From: Vibrio gelatinilyticus
GTDB lineage: Bacteria > Pseudomonadota > Gammaproteobacteria > Enterobacterales > Vibrionaceae
NCBI RefSeq assembly: GCF_022836845.1
Contig: NZ_JAJNNZ010000004.1
Span: 62,001-126,000, forward strand
Length of the DNA: 64,000 nt
Direction: 5' to 3'
A program made the translations under genes and the position numbers. The notes under the pieces were generated by a model. The model was not told the DNA's origin. It saw only the letters and a list, made by a program, of their open reading frames with translations, and ran no database searches. Positions 18,042 to 27,469 of this stretch are shown here, piece after piece (position 1 is the first letter of the stretch; every line of letters begins with the position of its first letter).

Positions 18042-18545
18042 TTAAAACTGATAATCAACGCTCAAGAATACACCTGAAAGGTCGTAGTCGCGTTTAGTCG
18101 AGATCGCATTGTATTCTGCACTGATACCGATATTGTCTGTTGCAGAGTAACGAGCACCGATGCCAAAACTAGGGCTGGTAACGTTTAATGTTGAGTCATC
18201 ACCTGAGACAGTATCGCCACCAATTTTGCTGATCGTCTGACCAACCATTCCGTATAGTTCAAAGTTTTCGTCTAGTGGATAACTTCCTCGAAGGTATAAA
18301 CTGTTATACGAGCTAAGATCCAAATCACTTGTGTTTTTATCGACAACACCAAAACGGTATTCAGCGGCAATAAAGTCATTCAAGCGATAACCTACTTTTA
18401 GGTATCCGCCATGCGTGTCTGTTCTAACAAATTCATTTTCCTGAGTGCTAGTACCAATAGCGCTACCAAGATAGACTCCTTGAGCCATCGCAGGCACGGT
18501 CGTTATCGCAGAGATGATTAGCGCGGTTTTTTGTAGTGTTTTCAA
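18042..18545 (-). CDS. Outer-membrane beta-barrel protein, small OmpA/Ail-like
   Basis: 167 residues with a signal peptide (MKTLQKTALIISAITT, cleavage near AMA). The mature chain has alternating hydrophobic strands such as GGYLKVGYRLNDFIAAEYRFG and ends in YQF, the C-terminal aromatic residue typical of outer-membrane barrels. It starts at TTG with an AGAGGA site about 9 bases upstream; no ATG alternative keeps the signal peptide. It matches the eight-strand porin family OMP_b-brl pattern. The function (adhesion, resistance or structural) cannot be told from sequence. Confidence 0.78.
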   Translation of the reverse strand: MKTLQKTALIISAITTVPAMAQGVYLGSAIGTSTQENEFVRTDTHGGYLKVGYRLNDFIAAEYRFGVVDKNTSDLDLSSYNSLYLRGSYPLDENFELYGMVGQTISKIGGDTVSGDDSTLNVTSPSFGIGARYSATDNIGISAEYNAISTKRDYDLSGVFLSVDYQF

Positions 18546-18908
18546 ATTTACATTCCTCTATTTTTTGAAGTAGCCTCAACTGAGCCTTGATTTATTATGG
18601 AGAATTTACTTTCCGTAATATGAACGAATATAGGGTGCAGTTTTCGAATTGTGGTGTTCAAGGAGGCATATAATGGTATTACCGCAGAACATGAAAAATC
18701 TTTAGCGAAGAGAGGGCGAGGAAACTATTTCATTTAAAATCAATGCATTATGGTGGATATGCTGATTTTGCCTATCAGAGTGTAGAGGGCTTACTAGGCA
18801 TTGCCGGACAGACATAAAATCAGGGAGAGAGCACTTTCGTACGGCAAATTGAAAAGTATTGTAAACTCTCTAAGCTTGAAAGTGTTACTTTGAATGTTAG
18901 GTGTGTTT
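18546..18908. other. Divergent intergenic region
   Basis: About 360 bases between the outer-membrane protein gene and the DUF333 lipoprotein gene. No distinctive site was recognised. Confidence 0.45.
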
Positions 18909-19124
18909 ATGAAATACGTAGTTGCTTTATCGATAAATGTACTTCTTCTTGGCTGCTCAACGCAGCAGGCAAAACCGCAATCAACCAGTCAGGCAAATCC
19001 AGCCGCCGTCTATTGTGTTGAGAGCGGTGGTGAGTACATGCTCGAAAACAGTGAATGCAAATTACCTGATGGTAGCGTGGTCAATGCATGGGACTATTAT
19101 CGGGAAAACCATCCTCAGAATTAA
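18909..19124 (+). CDS. DUF333-family lipoprotein
   Basis: 71 residues from ATG 18909. A signal peptide with lipobox LLLGC places the lipidated cysteine near residue 16. The rest matches DUF333: NPAAVYCVESGGEYMLEN, then CKLPDGSVVNAWDYYR. This family includes small periplasmic lipoproteins sometimes annotated as putative hemolysin; the activity is unproven. An upstream in-frame ATG at 18894 would add five residues and weaken the signal peptide. The following lipoprotein hydrolase gene starts 26 bases later, so they may be cotranscribed. Confidence 0.78.
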   Translation: MKYVVALSINVLLLGCSTQQAKPQSTSQANPAAVYCVESGGEYMLENSECKLPDGSVVNAWDYYRENHPQN

Positions 19125-19150
19125 TGGGTGGCAAGTGAGGAGATCTATCG

Positions 19151-20329
19151 TTGTCGTTTTTTAAGTTTTTGTTCTTAGCTTTATTGATGAGCTTAGCGGG
19201 TTGTACTCACCCCATCGTTGCGGAAAATCCAGAGATGTATAGCAATTCTGGAAGTATCGCACCGTACTCTCAAGAAACTTTCGAGGAATATGTCTCTGAA
19301 ACGACCGTTTGGTTAAATCAAAACCGAGTATTTCACGGAGCTGGTGAGGGGAAAGAGCTTGATGCGGTTGCGCCTTACCAAATCATCCCATCAAATCCTA
19401 ATGGTCATGGTATTTTATTGGTACATGGTTTGGGTGACTCTCCGTATTCGTTTATCGATATTGCACCAGTACTGGCTGATCATGGGTATTTAGTACGAGT
19501 CATGCTGTTGCCAGGCCATGGCTCACGCCCGGCGGATTTAGAAAACCCTGATGTTGAAGATTGGTATGAAAGCGTTGCCCACCAAGTTTCGTTGTTAGAG
19601 GGGGAGGTCGATAACCTTTGGTTGGGTGGCTTTTCAACGGGTACAAATCTAGTGACGAAATACGCGGCTGAATCATCGGGCATTACGGGGTTGGTGCTAT
19701 TTTCTCCGGCATTTACTTCGAAAGATCCGTTAGTGAAATACTCGTCCTTTGCGAGTCGTTTTGTTGACTGGGTTTCACTAGAGAAAGAAGAAAATTATAC
19801 CCGGTACGATTCATTATCCATGAGCGGCGCTGCGCTCTACTACAAAACAACGGTTTCTGTTAATCAAGCTCTTCAAGACAACACACTCCCTATTCCAGCA
19901 CTTTTACTGGTCACAGAGCAAGACGAGCTAATCGATACTCTTGATATTTATCAGACATTTGCCACGCTATTCCATCATCCAAGAAGTGAACTCATGTGGT
20001 TTGGTGATACCACGATTGATGATTCACGCGTGGTTAAGTACCCAATGACGATACCCGATCTTTACATTCAAAACGGTTCCCACATTTCTGTACTATTTAG
20101 CCCCGAAAACGACTTATACGGTCGAAGGGGGATCATGCGTCAATGTGGTGGTAGTAATGAAGGGGAAATTTACGTTATCGATTGTCCACGACTGCCTACT
20201 TTGTCGTACACGGCATGGGGGCTTTTTGAGAAGGACGCCATTATGGCTCGCCTCAGCTGGAATCCTTACTTTGAACCAACAATGACCCGAGTTTTAGAAT
20301 TTATGCAAAAAACAGATGCTGATTTATAA
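19151..20329 (+). CDS. Lipoprotein alpha/beta hydrolase (esterase/lipase-like)
   Basis: 392 residues starting at TTG 19151, supported by AGGAG about 10-15 bases upstream. The signal peptide ends in lipobox LAGC, so it is a membrane-anchored lipoprotein. The hydrolase core shows the oxyanion motif LLVHGLGDSPYS and the nucleophile elbow GGFSTG, with an acidic residue in TEQDELID and a C-terminal histidine in QNGSHIS as likely triad members. The family resembles carboxylesterases and monoacylglycerol lipases. The natural substrate is not evident. It may be cotranscribed with the upstream DUF333 lipoprotein. Confidence 0.8.
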   Translation: MSFFKFLFLALLMSLAGCTHPIVAENPEMYSNSGSIAPYSQETFEEYVSETTVWLNQNRVFHGAGEGKELDAVAPYQIIPSNPNGHGILLVHGLGDSPYSFIDIAPVLADHGYLVRVMLLPGHGSRPADLENPDVEDWYESVAHQVSLLEGEVDNLWLGGFSTGTNLVTKYAAESSGITGLVLFSPAFTSKDPLVKYSSFASRFVDWVSLEKEENYTRYDSLSMSGAALYYKTTVSVNQALQDNTLPIPALLLVTEQDELIDTLDIYQTFATLFHHPRSELMWFGDTTIDDSRVVKYPMTIPDLYIQNGSHISVLFSPENDLYGRRGIMRQCGGSNEGEIYVIDCPRLPTLSYTAWGLFEKDAIMARLSWNPYFEPTMTRVLEFMQKTDADL

Positions 20330-20548
20330 GATTAAATACTGACCGTCATGGCATTTTGTTTTAGTCGACTAGTACGTGATGGTGACGGGTATCATATTTA
20401 ATTTTATTCAATCCTTTTTAATAGTATCAAAATCTGTTTTTTTGTTATCGGCTTCTCAATTTATCTCCTATAATGGTGACTATGCAGATAATACTATAGA
20501 TAATTGGCTCAGTGAGTTTGGAATAGATAGTTTCAAATAGGTAGCAAA

Positions 20549-20623
20549 ATGGATAAATTAAATATGAGTTGTTATTGGTTTACTCAAGACTATAAAATCG
20601 CTTTTTTCTTCCCTTCAAAATAG
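20549..20623 (+). CDS. tnaC: TnaC tryptophanase leader peptide (24 aa)
   Basis: A 24-codon frame 200 bp upstream of tnaA, ending in TAG. It has W10, F11 and D14, then FFFP with P22, followed by SK. In E. coli TnaC the critical residues are W12, D16 and P24; here the spacings of W to D (4) and W to P (12) are identical. The FFFP end resembles Proteus TnaC. It should stall the ribosome when tryptophan is high, blocking Rho termination in the spacer and allowing tnaA-tnaB transcription. The ribosome binding site is a modest TAGGTAG. Confidence 0.88.
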   Translation: MDKLNMSCYWFTQDYKIAFFFPSK

Positions 20624-20822
20624 TTCCTCCTTTTTTGCACATATATCTGTGCGCCATCAAAAAATATTTGCAGTATTGAATTTATATAATATTTATATAA
20701 ATTATATTTTGCTGTGCATAAATCAAAGAATATTGTTCCCTCTATTATTCAAGAGGAAACTCTATTGAATAATATTTAACAAATAACAAAGTTGAATATT
20801 TTCAATGAATAGGAAGAAAATT
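20624..20822 (+). promoter_or_regulatory. tnaC-tnaA transcribed spacer (attenuation region)
   Basis: About 200 bases of AT-rich leader after the tnaC stop codon. A hairpin GCACA-N6-TGTGC at 20637-20652 follows a T-run. In E. coli this interval holds Rho-binding and pause sites; the same role is inferred here from position. Confidence 0.6.
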
Positions 20823-22286
20823 ATGGAAAACTTCAAGCATTTACCAGAACCATTTCGTATTCGTGTCATTGAGCCTGTAAAGCGTACCACGAGAGAATAT
20901 CGTGAAGAGGCGATCGTCAAATCAGGCATGAATCCATTTCTGTTAGACAGTGAAGATGTCTTTATTGATCTACTAACTGATAGTGGCACAGGCGCGATTA
21001 CTCAAGAAATGCAAGCGGCCATGTTACGAGGGGATGAAGCTTATAGTGGAAGCCGAAGCTACTATGCGCTGGCCAACGCCGTGAAAGACATTTTTGGTTA
21101 TGAGTTAACGATACCGACCCACCAGGGGCGTGGTGCAGAGCAAATATATATTCCGGTTCTCATTAAGAAAAGAGAGCAGGAAAAAGGCTTGGATCGCAGC
21201 AAAATGGTGGCGCTGTCTAATTACTTCTTCGATACCACTCAGGGGCATACTCAAGTGAATTGCTGCGTAGCCAAAAATGTCTACGTTGATGAAGCTTTCG
21301 ATACGTCCGTTAATGCTGATTTTAAAGGTAACTTTGATCTTGCAAAACTAGAGGCCGCCATTTTAGAGGCAGGGGCAGCGAACGTACCTTATATTGTTAG
21401 CACGATTACCTGTAACTCAGCTGGGGGGCAACCCGTTTCAATTGCCAACTTGAAAGCTGTGTATGAGATTGCTCAAAAATACGATATTCCAGTCATTATG
21501 GATTCTGCCCGTTATGCTGAGAATGCGTATTTTATTCAGCAGCGCGAAGAAGGGTACCAAGATTGGACGATCGAAGAGATCACTCGTGAGAGTTACAAAT
21601 ACGCCGACGGTTTGGCAATGTCAGCTAAGAAAGATGCCATGGTGCTGATGGGTGGCTTATTGTGCTTCAAAGACGAGTCAATGATGGATGCTTACACTGA
21701 ATGTCGAACCTTGTGCGTTGTACAAGAAGGTTTCCCAACATACGGTGGTTTAGAAGGCGGGGCAATGGAACGTCTTGCCGTTGGTCTATACGATGGAATG
21801 CGTCAAGATTGGCTCGCTTATCGTATTGGTCAGGTGCAATACCTGGTTGATGGATTGGAGTCGATTGGCATTGTTTGCCAGCAGGCGGGTGGCCATGCAG
21901 CATTTGTGGACGCTGGTAAGCTATTGCCACATATTCCAGCAGAACAATTCCCTGCGCACGCACTTGCCTGTGAGCTGTACAAGGTTGCAGGAATTCGCGC
22001 GGTAGAGATCGGTTCACTACTATTAGGAAGAGATCCAGCGACAGGAAAGCAACACCCATGTCCAGCAGAGCTTCTAAGACTGACTATCCCTCGTGCTACT
22101 TATACTCAAACGCACATGGATTTCATTATTGAAGCGTTTGAAAAAGTAAAACAGAACGCACACAAAGTAAAAGGGCTCGATTTTACCTATGAGCCTGCTG
22201 TATTGCGTCACTTTACCGCTCGTCTGAAAGAGGTAGAATCTCCGGTAAAGCTCGACACTCCAAATAAAGTTTTGGAAGAAGCATAA
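20823..22286 (+). CDS. tnaA: Tryptophanase
   Basis: 487 residues, PLP-dependent, cleaving tryptophan to indole, pyruvate and ammonia. The sequence is very close to E. coli TnaA throughout ([15 protein letters not shown] start, [10 protein letters not shown] regions, PLP lysine in MSAKKDAMV). The start is set at ATG 20823 by that homology and by AGGAAG 7-12 bases upstream; a longer in-frame start at 20805 is less likely. Indole is a signal in Vibrio biofilm and virulence control. It is controlled by the TnaC leader and followed by a terminator-like hairpin before tnaB. Confidence 0.97.
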   Translation: MENFKHLPEPFRIRVIEPVKRTTREYREEAIVKSGMNPFLLDSEDVFIDLLTDSGTGAITQEMQAAMLRGDEAYSGSRSYYALANAVKDIFGYELTIPTHQGRGAEQIYIPVLIKKREQEKGLDRSKMVALSNYFFDTTQGHTQVNCCVAKNVYVDEAFDTSVNADFKGNFDLAKLEAAILEAGAANVPYIVSTITCNSAGGQPVSIANLKAVYEIAQKYDIPVIMDSARYAENAYFIQQREEGYQDWTIEEITRESYKYADGLAMSAKKDAMVLMGGLLCFKDESMMDAYTECRTLCVVQEGFPTYGGLEGGAMERLAVGLYDGMRQDWLAYRIGQVQYLVDGLESIGIVCQQAGGHAAFVDAGKLLPHIPAEQFPAHALACELYKVAGIRAVEIGSLLLGRDPATGKQHPCPAELLRLTIPRATYTQTHMDFIIEAFEKVKQNAHKVKGLDFTYEPAVLRHFTARLKEVESPVKLDTPNKVLEEA

Positions 22287-22295
22287 CATTTATTT

Positions 22296-22326
22296 AGGCG
22301 CAGTAATCTGCGCCTTATTTTTTCCC
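22296..22326 (+). terminator. Terminator or attenuator between tnaA and tnaB
   Basis: 8-bp perfect stem AGGCGCAG-TAAT-CTGCGCCT followed by TTATTTTTT. As tnaB follows at 22408, it probably lowers rather than abolishes tnaB transcription. Confidence 0.8.
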
Positions 22327-22407
22327 AAATAAAATAATTAATACAATAAATAATAATCTGAGGATATTCTGATCCTTAGTCCAATATCGTGAAATAAGAG
22401 TAATAAT

Positions 22408-23625
22408 ATGATGAAAAAGAATCCGTCTCTCGTCGGTGGTTCTTGCATTATTGCCAGTGTCTGTGTGGGTGCTGGAATGCTCGGACTACCAAGTGCAGGC
22501 GCAGGTGCATGGACAACCTGGTCTATCATCGCAATAGCTATCACAATGATTGTAATGACAATATCTGGTTGGATGTTATTAGAAGCATTTAAGCATTACG
22601 ACTTAAAGGTGTCATTTAATACAGTAACAAAAGACATGTTAGGAGATAAAGTAAATGTATTTAACAATATAACCGTCTATTTTGTTGGTGGCATATTACT
22701 CTATGCCTATATTACGTCATCAGGTTTAATTCTTCAGGATGTCATTGGTGTGAGTAGTAATATAGCTTCCGTGCTTTTTGTATTGGTATTTTCTGCGTTT
22801 GTATGGCACTCGACCCGTGCGGTAGATAGGATATCAGTTGTGTTGATTGCTTTCATGATCTTAAGCTTTGTGTTTGGGGTCTCTGGGCTTGCTATCAACG
22901 TTGATATGGGCGTTTTATTTGACACAATCAGCGAAGAAGCAAGTTATGCTCCTTACGCGATGGCTATGCTTCCTGTCGCTTTAACCTCTTTTGGTTATCA
23001 CCACTCTGTGTCTTCGATGAGAGCTTATTACGGTGATGAGCATAAAGCGAAGTACGCTATTTTAGGCGGTACAGCGATTGCACTCGGCCTCTACTTTTTA
23101 TGGCTATTTAGCATTTTTGGCAATTTACCAAGAAGCAACTTTGGTCCCGTCATCGAGCAGGGCGGTAATGTAGACGCTTTGCTTACCGCGCTAGGTTCTG
23201 TTATTGAGTCTGAAAAAGTGGCCAATGCCATTAACACATTTTCTATGGCGGCGATCTTATCTTCCTTTATAGGTGTGGGACTTGGTGTGTTTGATTTCCT
23301 AGCGGATCTATTTAAATTTGAAGACACCAGGCAAGGGCGTGCAAAAACCTGGCTAGTGACTTTTGTTCCGCCGTTAATCCTGTCACTGATGTTTCCTTTC
23401 GGCTTTGTTATCGCTATAGGCTATGCCGGTGCCGCAGCAACGGTGTGGGCGTGTATTATTCCTGCATTGTTAGCACGTAAATCTCGTACTCTTGAAACTG
23501 GCTACGAAGGATTTATGGCTCCTGGAGGTAGCAATATGGTGATATTGGTAATTGCTTTTGGTGTTCTTACTGCGACGTTCCACGTTATGTCAATGTTCAA
23601 TATGTTACCGGCGTTTATTGGCTAG
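22408..23625 (+). CDS. tnaB: Aromatic amino acid permease, TnaB/Mtr family
   Basis: 405 residues with about 11 hydrophobic segments, a member of the HAAAP transporter family. The N-terminus has the family motif GGSCIIASVCVGAGMLGLP. It imports tryptophan across the inner membrane for TnaA. Its position directly after tnaA is that of tnaB in E. coli and related bacteria. Tandem ATG codons at 22408 and 22411 are both possible starts. A weak wobble-paired hairpin with a T-run follows the gene. Confidence 0.92.
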   Translation: MMKKNPSLVGGSCIIASVCVGAGMLGLPSAGAGAWTTWSIIAIAITMIVMTISGWMLLEAFKHYDLKVSFNTVTKDMLGDKVNVFNNITVYFVGGILLYAYITSSGLILQDVIGVSSNIASVLFVLVFSAFVWHSTRAVDRISVVLIAFMILSFVFGVSGLAINVDMGVLFDTISEEASYAPYAMAMLPVALTSFGYHHSVSSMRAYYGDEHKAKYAILGGTAIALGLYFLWLFSIFGNLPRSNFGPVIEQGGNVDALLTALGSVIESEKVANAINTFSMAAILSSFIGVGLGVFDFLADLFKFEDTRQGRAKTWLVTFVPPLILSLMFPFGFVIAIGYAGAAATVWACIIPALLARKSRTLETGYEGFMAPGGSNMVILVIAFGVLTATFHVMSMFNMLPAFIG

Positions 23626-23653
23626 TTTTAATCGCCGAAGAATGACTAAAACG

Positions 23654-23689
23654 AAGGTTGGCAGTGGCCCAGTCATTGCTGACCTTTTT
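23654..23689 (+). terminator. Possible terminator after tnaB
   Basis: AAGGTTGGCA pairs with TGCTGACCTT (two G-U wobbles) followed by TTTTT. The stem is weaker than that of the other terminators in this window. Confidence 0.5.
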
Positions 23690-23828
23690 GCGGTTGTGTT
23701 GCGGTGAAATATCGAGGTAATTTGTCATTGAAGGGGGCGCCTATTCGACGCCTAGCATGTATTAAATAACGTTGCTCTAAATTCCCCAATAACTTCGAGT
23801 TAAGATCGAATAAAATATAGATGTGGTA

Positions 23829-24050
23829 CTACTTACTCTGCCAAGTCTTACTAACCCAACCTCCTGCAGATTCATCAAAGAAATTACCACTAAATTCTTG
23901 TTTAAATTCAACAATATTATCGAGCTCTGGCTTTTCTTCTAGTAACGTGTGTATGTACTTAGCCATGGGATCGTTGATACGTTCTCTCTCTTTACGCGAT
24001 GCCACTTCTTTTATCAGTTGCATTCGGTAGTTTTTGTTTACGCGTTTCAT
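23829..24050 (-). CDS. Small hypothetical protein (73 aa)
   Basis: 73 residues, basic at the N-terminus (MKRVNKNYRMQLIKEVASRK) and acidic in the middle, with no signal peptide or membrane segment. An AGGAT ribosome binding site lies about 4-8 bases before the ATG, which supports a real gene. The chain looks helical, with an aromatic C-terminus. I do not recognise the family. It lies alone between tnaB and the MocR regulator gene. Confidence 0.55.
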   Translation of the reverse strand: MKRVNKNYRMQLIKEVASRKERERINDPMAKYIHTLLEEKPELDNIVEFKQEFSGNFFDESAGGWVSKTWQSK

Positions 24051-24240
24051 TATCCTGTCCGTTTTGTGGGCCGTTCAAAAAACATAGAAGCAGACTGGAT
24101 GTGAGTCAAACTTTTAACGTAAATATGTTGAAAAGTTCAGATTGTGGTGGTAGGTAAGCTTGTTGGGTGTTTATAGACGTTGTTGTCTACACGGTCTGGC
24201 AAAGATGCTAAAGGAAGCATCCTAGGATGAAATGAATCGT

Positions 24241-26037
24241 TCAATTGGTGTGAGAAGGGACAACGCGTCCGCGATTTACACAGTATCCCTGAGTATCGTA
24301 TCGTTTAAGCACATTGTTTTCGAGCACCAAACTCACTTCTCGGATATCGGCAAATTGCCAGCTCTTCCATTGATAGAACATTTTGTCCCCTTCGACCCAC
24401 CAGTATCCTTCGTCTTCGTCGTGAGGTCTGTCTGAGAGCCCATGCATACGGCCATCAGGTTGAAACTCTATACGGTAAGGTATATTAAAGCAGTCGCTTG
24501 TCATAACGGTATGGTGATCAAATAGAGTACGAATTTCGCTGCCACTCAGCTTTTTCCCTTTAGCCTGTGAGATATGCTCTAATGGCAGGATCTTGCGGGC
24601 TACTTCAGATAGTCGTTTAATCCCTTCTCGGATGTTTGCTTCCTCAATCGAGCTAAAGCTCAATCTAAAACCGTTATTTTTTGTCCCTCCCAAATAGTAT
24701 TGTTCTCCTGGGTTTATTAAAATCCCGATTTTTTCTGCCTGCCGATAAAGTGCCTTGGCATCGAAGTTGACATCATAGTTAATCCAAAAAGATGTGCCAG
24801 CGAGTGAAGGAACGACACCAGATTGAGGGAAATAGTAATTGAGCGCTTTTTCCATGGTGAGCCATTTACTGGTTAACTTTTTGAGAAGTCGCTGCATTAG
24901 TGCATCGTAATAACCCAAACTAATAAACAATGCGAGAGTTTGACAATTATTTTTGGGTGGGGATGTGTGACTTAGACGCTGTAGGTGCCGTGCTTTTTCA
25001 ATAAATTCAGGAGCCGCAACGATAAAGCCAATTCTTAGACCAGGAGCAATGGTTGAGGAAAAACTTGATAAGTAGATAATTCGATCATTTCGAAACTCGC
25101 CCTTTAAAGCGAATGTATTTTCATCAATAAAGTTTACTTCGTGCTCAAAGTCATCTTCGACAATCAAAAAATCGTTTTTTTCGGCGCACTCAAGTAGTGC
25201 TTGTCGTCTTTCCTTTGGCATGCGCACTGTCGTCGGGAACTGGTTACTCGGTGTTGTATACACTAGGTTGCAACCATGCAGGTCTTCGTTGATGATTAAT
25301 CCATTCTCATCGATACTGAGCGCCTTGAGTTTTGCTTTGCGAGACTCGAATTGAGCCCAGGCTTCAGGATAACCCGGGTTTTCGACGCCCACTGTTGATT
25401 CTTTATTGGTGAGTAAGCGTGCAATTAAGTTCAGGCTTTGCTGACTTCCCATCGTAATCATGATTTCGTTGGACTGGGCAAAAATGCCACGACGTGGTAA
25501 TACTCGCGTTCGAATCTGCTCTATGAGATCTTCGTAATCATTATCTGTTGAAGTCCACTGTTTACTGTTGGCTTTATTTAAGGACTGAATACTGCATTTT
25601 CGCCACTCATTGACTGGAAATAGATTGTCATCAACCATTCCATGGACAAACAGATAAGGGTAATTTTTGAGTTCTTTAGGCGGTTCTTGATGCCACGACG
25701 GCTTGGGTTGAATGTAATTGCTCCAGTTTAGGTTTTTCGTCGCGACGCTTTTCAGTGGGACTTGATGGAATTTAATATCGGGATTTACAAAATAGCCTTT
25801 GCGTTCTTTCGATATAAAGAAGCCTTCTTCACTTAATTGGTCATAAACGCGCAACACCGTGTTCCTAGACACTTTAAGATCTTGAGCAAGTTTTCTTGAC
25901 GAAGTAACAGGTATTGACTGCGAGATAAACCCATTCGCAATGGCCTGCGTTATGCCCGCTTTGATTTGATCTTGCAGCGTTAAGCCGTTGCTTGCATCAA
26001 GATGAATATATTGCTCTAGCATTTTTTGTTGCACCAT
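24241..26037 (-). CDS. MocR/GabR-type regulator lacking the PLP lysine, with extra C-terminal domain
   Basis: 598 residues, against about 460-500 for usual MocR proteins. Residues 10-90 form a GntR winged helix (SSRKLAQDLKVSRNTVLRVY). Residues 115-485 are a fold-type I aminotransferase domain (TPSNQFPTTVRMPKERR; EDDFEHEV). The expected PLP lysine in the motif SFSK is serine here (S328 in SSFSSTIAPGLRIGF; codon TCA at 25054-25056). Residues 496-598 form an extra beta-rich, tryptophan-rich domain (LSGSEIRTLF, then GYWWVEGDKMFYQW) resembling DUF995-like domains. It probably controls gabT/gabD and the divergent TRAP genes. Confidence 0.85.
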   Translation of the reverse strand: MVQQKMLEQYIHLDASNGLTLQDQIKAGITQAIANGFISQSIPVTSSRKLAQDLKVSRNTVLRVYDQLSEEGFFISKERKGYFVNPDIKFHQVPLKSVATKNLNWSNYIQPKPSWHQEPPKELKNYPYLFVHGMVDDNLFPVNEWRKCSIQSLNKANSKQWTSTDNDYEDLIEQIRTRVLPRRGIFAQSNEIMITMGSQQSLNLIARLLTNKESTVGVENPGYPEAWAQFESRKAKLKALSIDENGLIINEDLHGCNLVYTTPSNQFPTTVRMPKERRQALLECAEKNDFLIVEDDFEHEVNFIDENTFALKGEFRNDRIIYLSSFSSTIAPGLRIGFIVAAPEFIEKARHLQRLSHTSPPKNNCQTLALFISLGYYDALMQRLLKKLTSKWLTMEKALNYYFPQSGVVPSLAGTSFWINYDVNFDAKALYRQAEKIGILINPGEQYYLGGTKNNGFRLSFSSIEEANIREGIKRLSEVARKILPLEHISQAKGKKLSGSEIRTLFDHHTVMTSDCFNIPYRIEFQPDGRMHGLSDRPHDEDEGYWWVEGDKMFYQWKSWQFADIREVSLVLENNVLKRYDTQGYCVNRGRVVPSHTN

Positions 26038-26179
26038 TTATTTGGTAAATGTTATTTGCATTATTGTCCACATTAAGATTAATAGCTGAGAGGTTGCTCT
26101 CAAATACCATATAAAACAATAGGATAGGTACTCTCTGGAAGGTGACGTAACCAAACGCTGTATGGTTACATCAAAGCTA

Positions 26180-27451
26180 CTATTTATCAGCTAGCAAGCA
26201 ATCCTTTAGTATCGCTAGCCCTTGTTCTATTTGTGGGAACTCAATTGTTAACGGTGGCAAGAAGCGAATAACATTCCCTTTCACCCCACAAGAGAGAATG
26301 ATGACGCCGTTAGCGGTGCATTGCTGTACTAAAGACTTAGTCAGTTCAGGCAAAGGCAGTCCAGATTTAGGATCGTTGAGCTCTATCGCTATCATTGCTC
26401 CAACTTGTCGGATATCACCAATTTTCGGGCATTGATTTTGAATGTCATAAAGTCTGTTTCTAAAAAAACTACCCACTTCTTCTGCGCGAGCGCAAAGCTG
26501 TTCTTTTTCGATAACATCCAGTACAGCAAGACCTGCCGCGCAGGCTAAAGGAGAGCCCGCGTATGTGCCTCCTAGACCTCCGGGAAGCGGTGCGTCCATG
26601 ATGTCGGCTTTACCAACTACCGCCGAAATCGGGAAGCCGCCAGCAATGCCTTTTGCCATCGTCATAAGATCGGGTTCAATGTCGAGATACTCTGTGGCAA
26701 AGAGTTTTCCAGTTCTGGCAAAGCCAGTCTGAATTTCGTCACAAATTAGAACGATGCCATGCTGGTCGCAAATATCGCGTATGGCTTTTGCCCATGCTGG
26801 TGGTGCTGCGTAAAAGCCACCTTCGCCTTGAATAGGTTCGAAGATAATCGCGGCGACTCTTTCAGGTTCAATGTCGCATGAGAAGATGTCGTTTAGCGCC
26901 TGTAGGCTTTGCTGTTCACTAATACCATGATAGCCATTAGGAAACGGTGCATGAAATATGTCAGCCGGGAAGGGACCAAAGCCCGCTTTGTAGGGCGTAA
27001 CTTTACCTGTCAGCCCCATACAAAGATTGGTTCTGCCGTGAAACCCACCACGAAAGGCAATTACCCCTGGTCTGCCAGTATGAGCTCTGGCGATTTTCAC
27101 TGCGTTTTCGACAGCTTCGGCGCCCGTTGTAAGAAAGACAGCTTTCGTTTCTGAGGATATTGGCGCTTTTTGAGTGATTTTTTCCGCTAGTTCAACAAAA
27201 CTAGAGTAGGGCGTAACCATGGCACAGGTGTGACTAAACTGCTCGAGCTGTTTTTGCACGGCTTGTTTGATTTTTGGGTGGCTATGGCCTGTGTTTGTTA
27301 CAGCGATTCCAGACGCAAAGTCTATGTAACGGTTTCCTTCGATATCTGTGACCGTTGCATTTTCAGCAGACTCAACGTAGATAGGAGCGAGGTTTCCCAT
27401 TCCCTTTGCGATGACTGCGTCTTTTCTTTGTTGCCATTGTTGATTTGTCAT
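26180..27451 (-). CDS. gabT: 4-aminobutyrate aminotransferase
   Basis: 423 residues, class III PLP aminotransferase. It shows the GabT pattern: TGAEAVENAVKIAR, FRGGFHGRT, EPIQGEGGFY, CDEIQTGFARTG and the PLP lysine in MAKGIAGGFP. It transfers the amino group of GABA to 2-oxoglutarate, giving succinate semialdehyde. It lies 18 bases downstream of gabD in the same operon. Other omega-amino acids such as beta-alanine are possible substrates. The mocR gene follows after a 142-base gap that holds an ATACCA element (26104-26109), like the GabR half-site of Bacillus. Confidence 0.9.
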   Translation of the reverse strand: MTNQQWQQRKDAVIAKGMGNLAPIYVESAENATVTDIEGNRYIDFASGIAVTNTGHSHPKIKQAVQKQLEQFSHTCAMVTPYSSFVELAEKITQKAPISSETKAVFLTTGAEAVENAVKIARAHTGRPGVIAFRGGFHGRTNLCMGLTGKVTPYKAGFGPFPADIFHAPFPNGYHGISEQQSLQALNDIFSCDIEPERVAAIIFEPIQGEGGFYAAPPAWAKAIRDICDQHGIVLICDEIQTGFARTGKLFATEYLDIEPDLMTMAKGIAGGFPISAVVGKADIMDAPLPGGLGGTYAGSPLACAAGLAVLDVIEKEQLCARAEEVGSFFRNRLYDIQNQCPKIGDIRQVGAMIAIELNDPKSGLPLPELTKSLVQQCTANGVIILSCGVKGNVIRFLPPLTIEFPQIEQGLAILKDCLLADK

Positions 27452-27469
27452 GTTGATTCCCTTGCTTTC

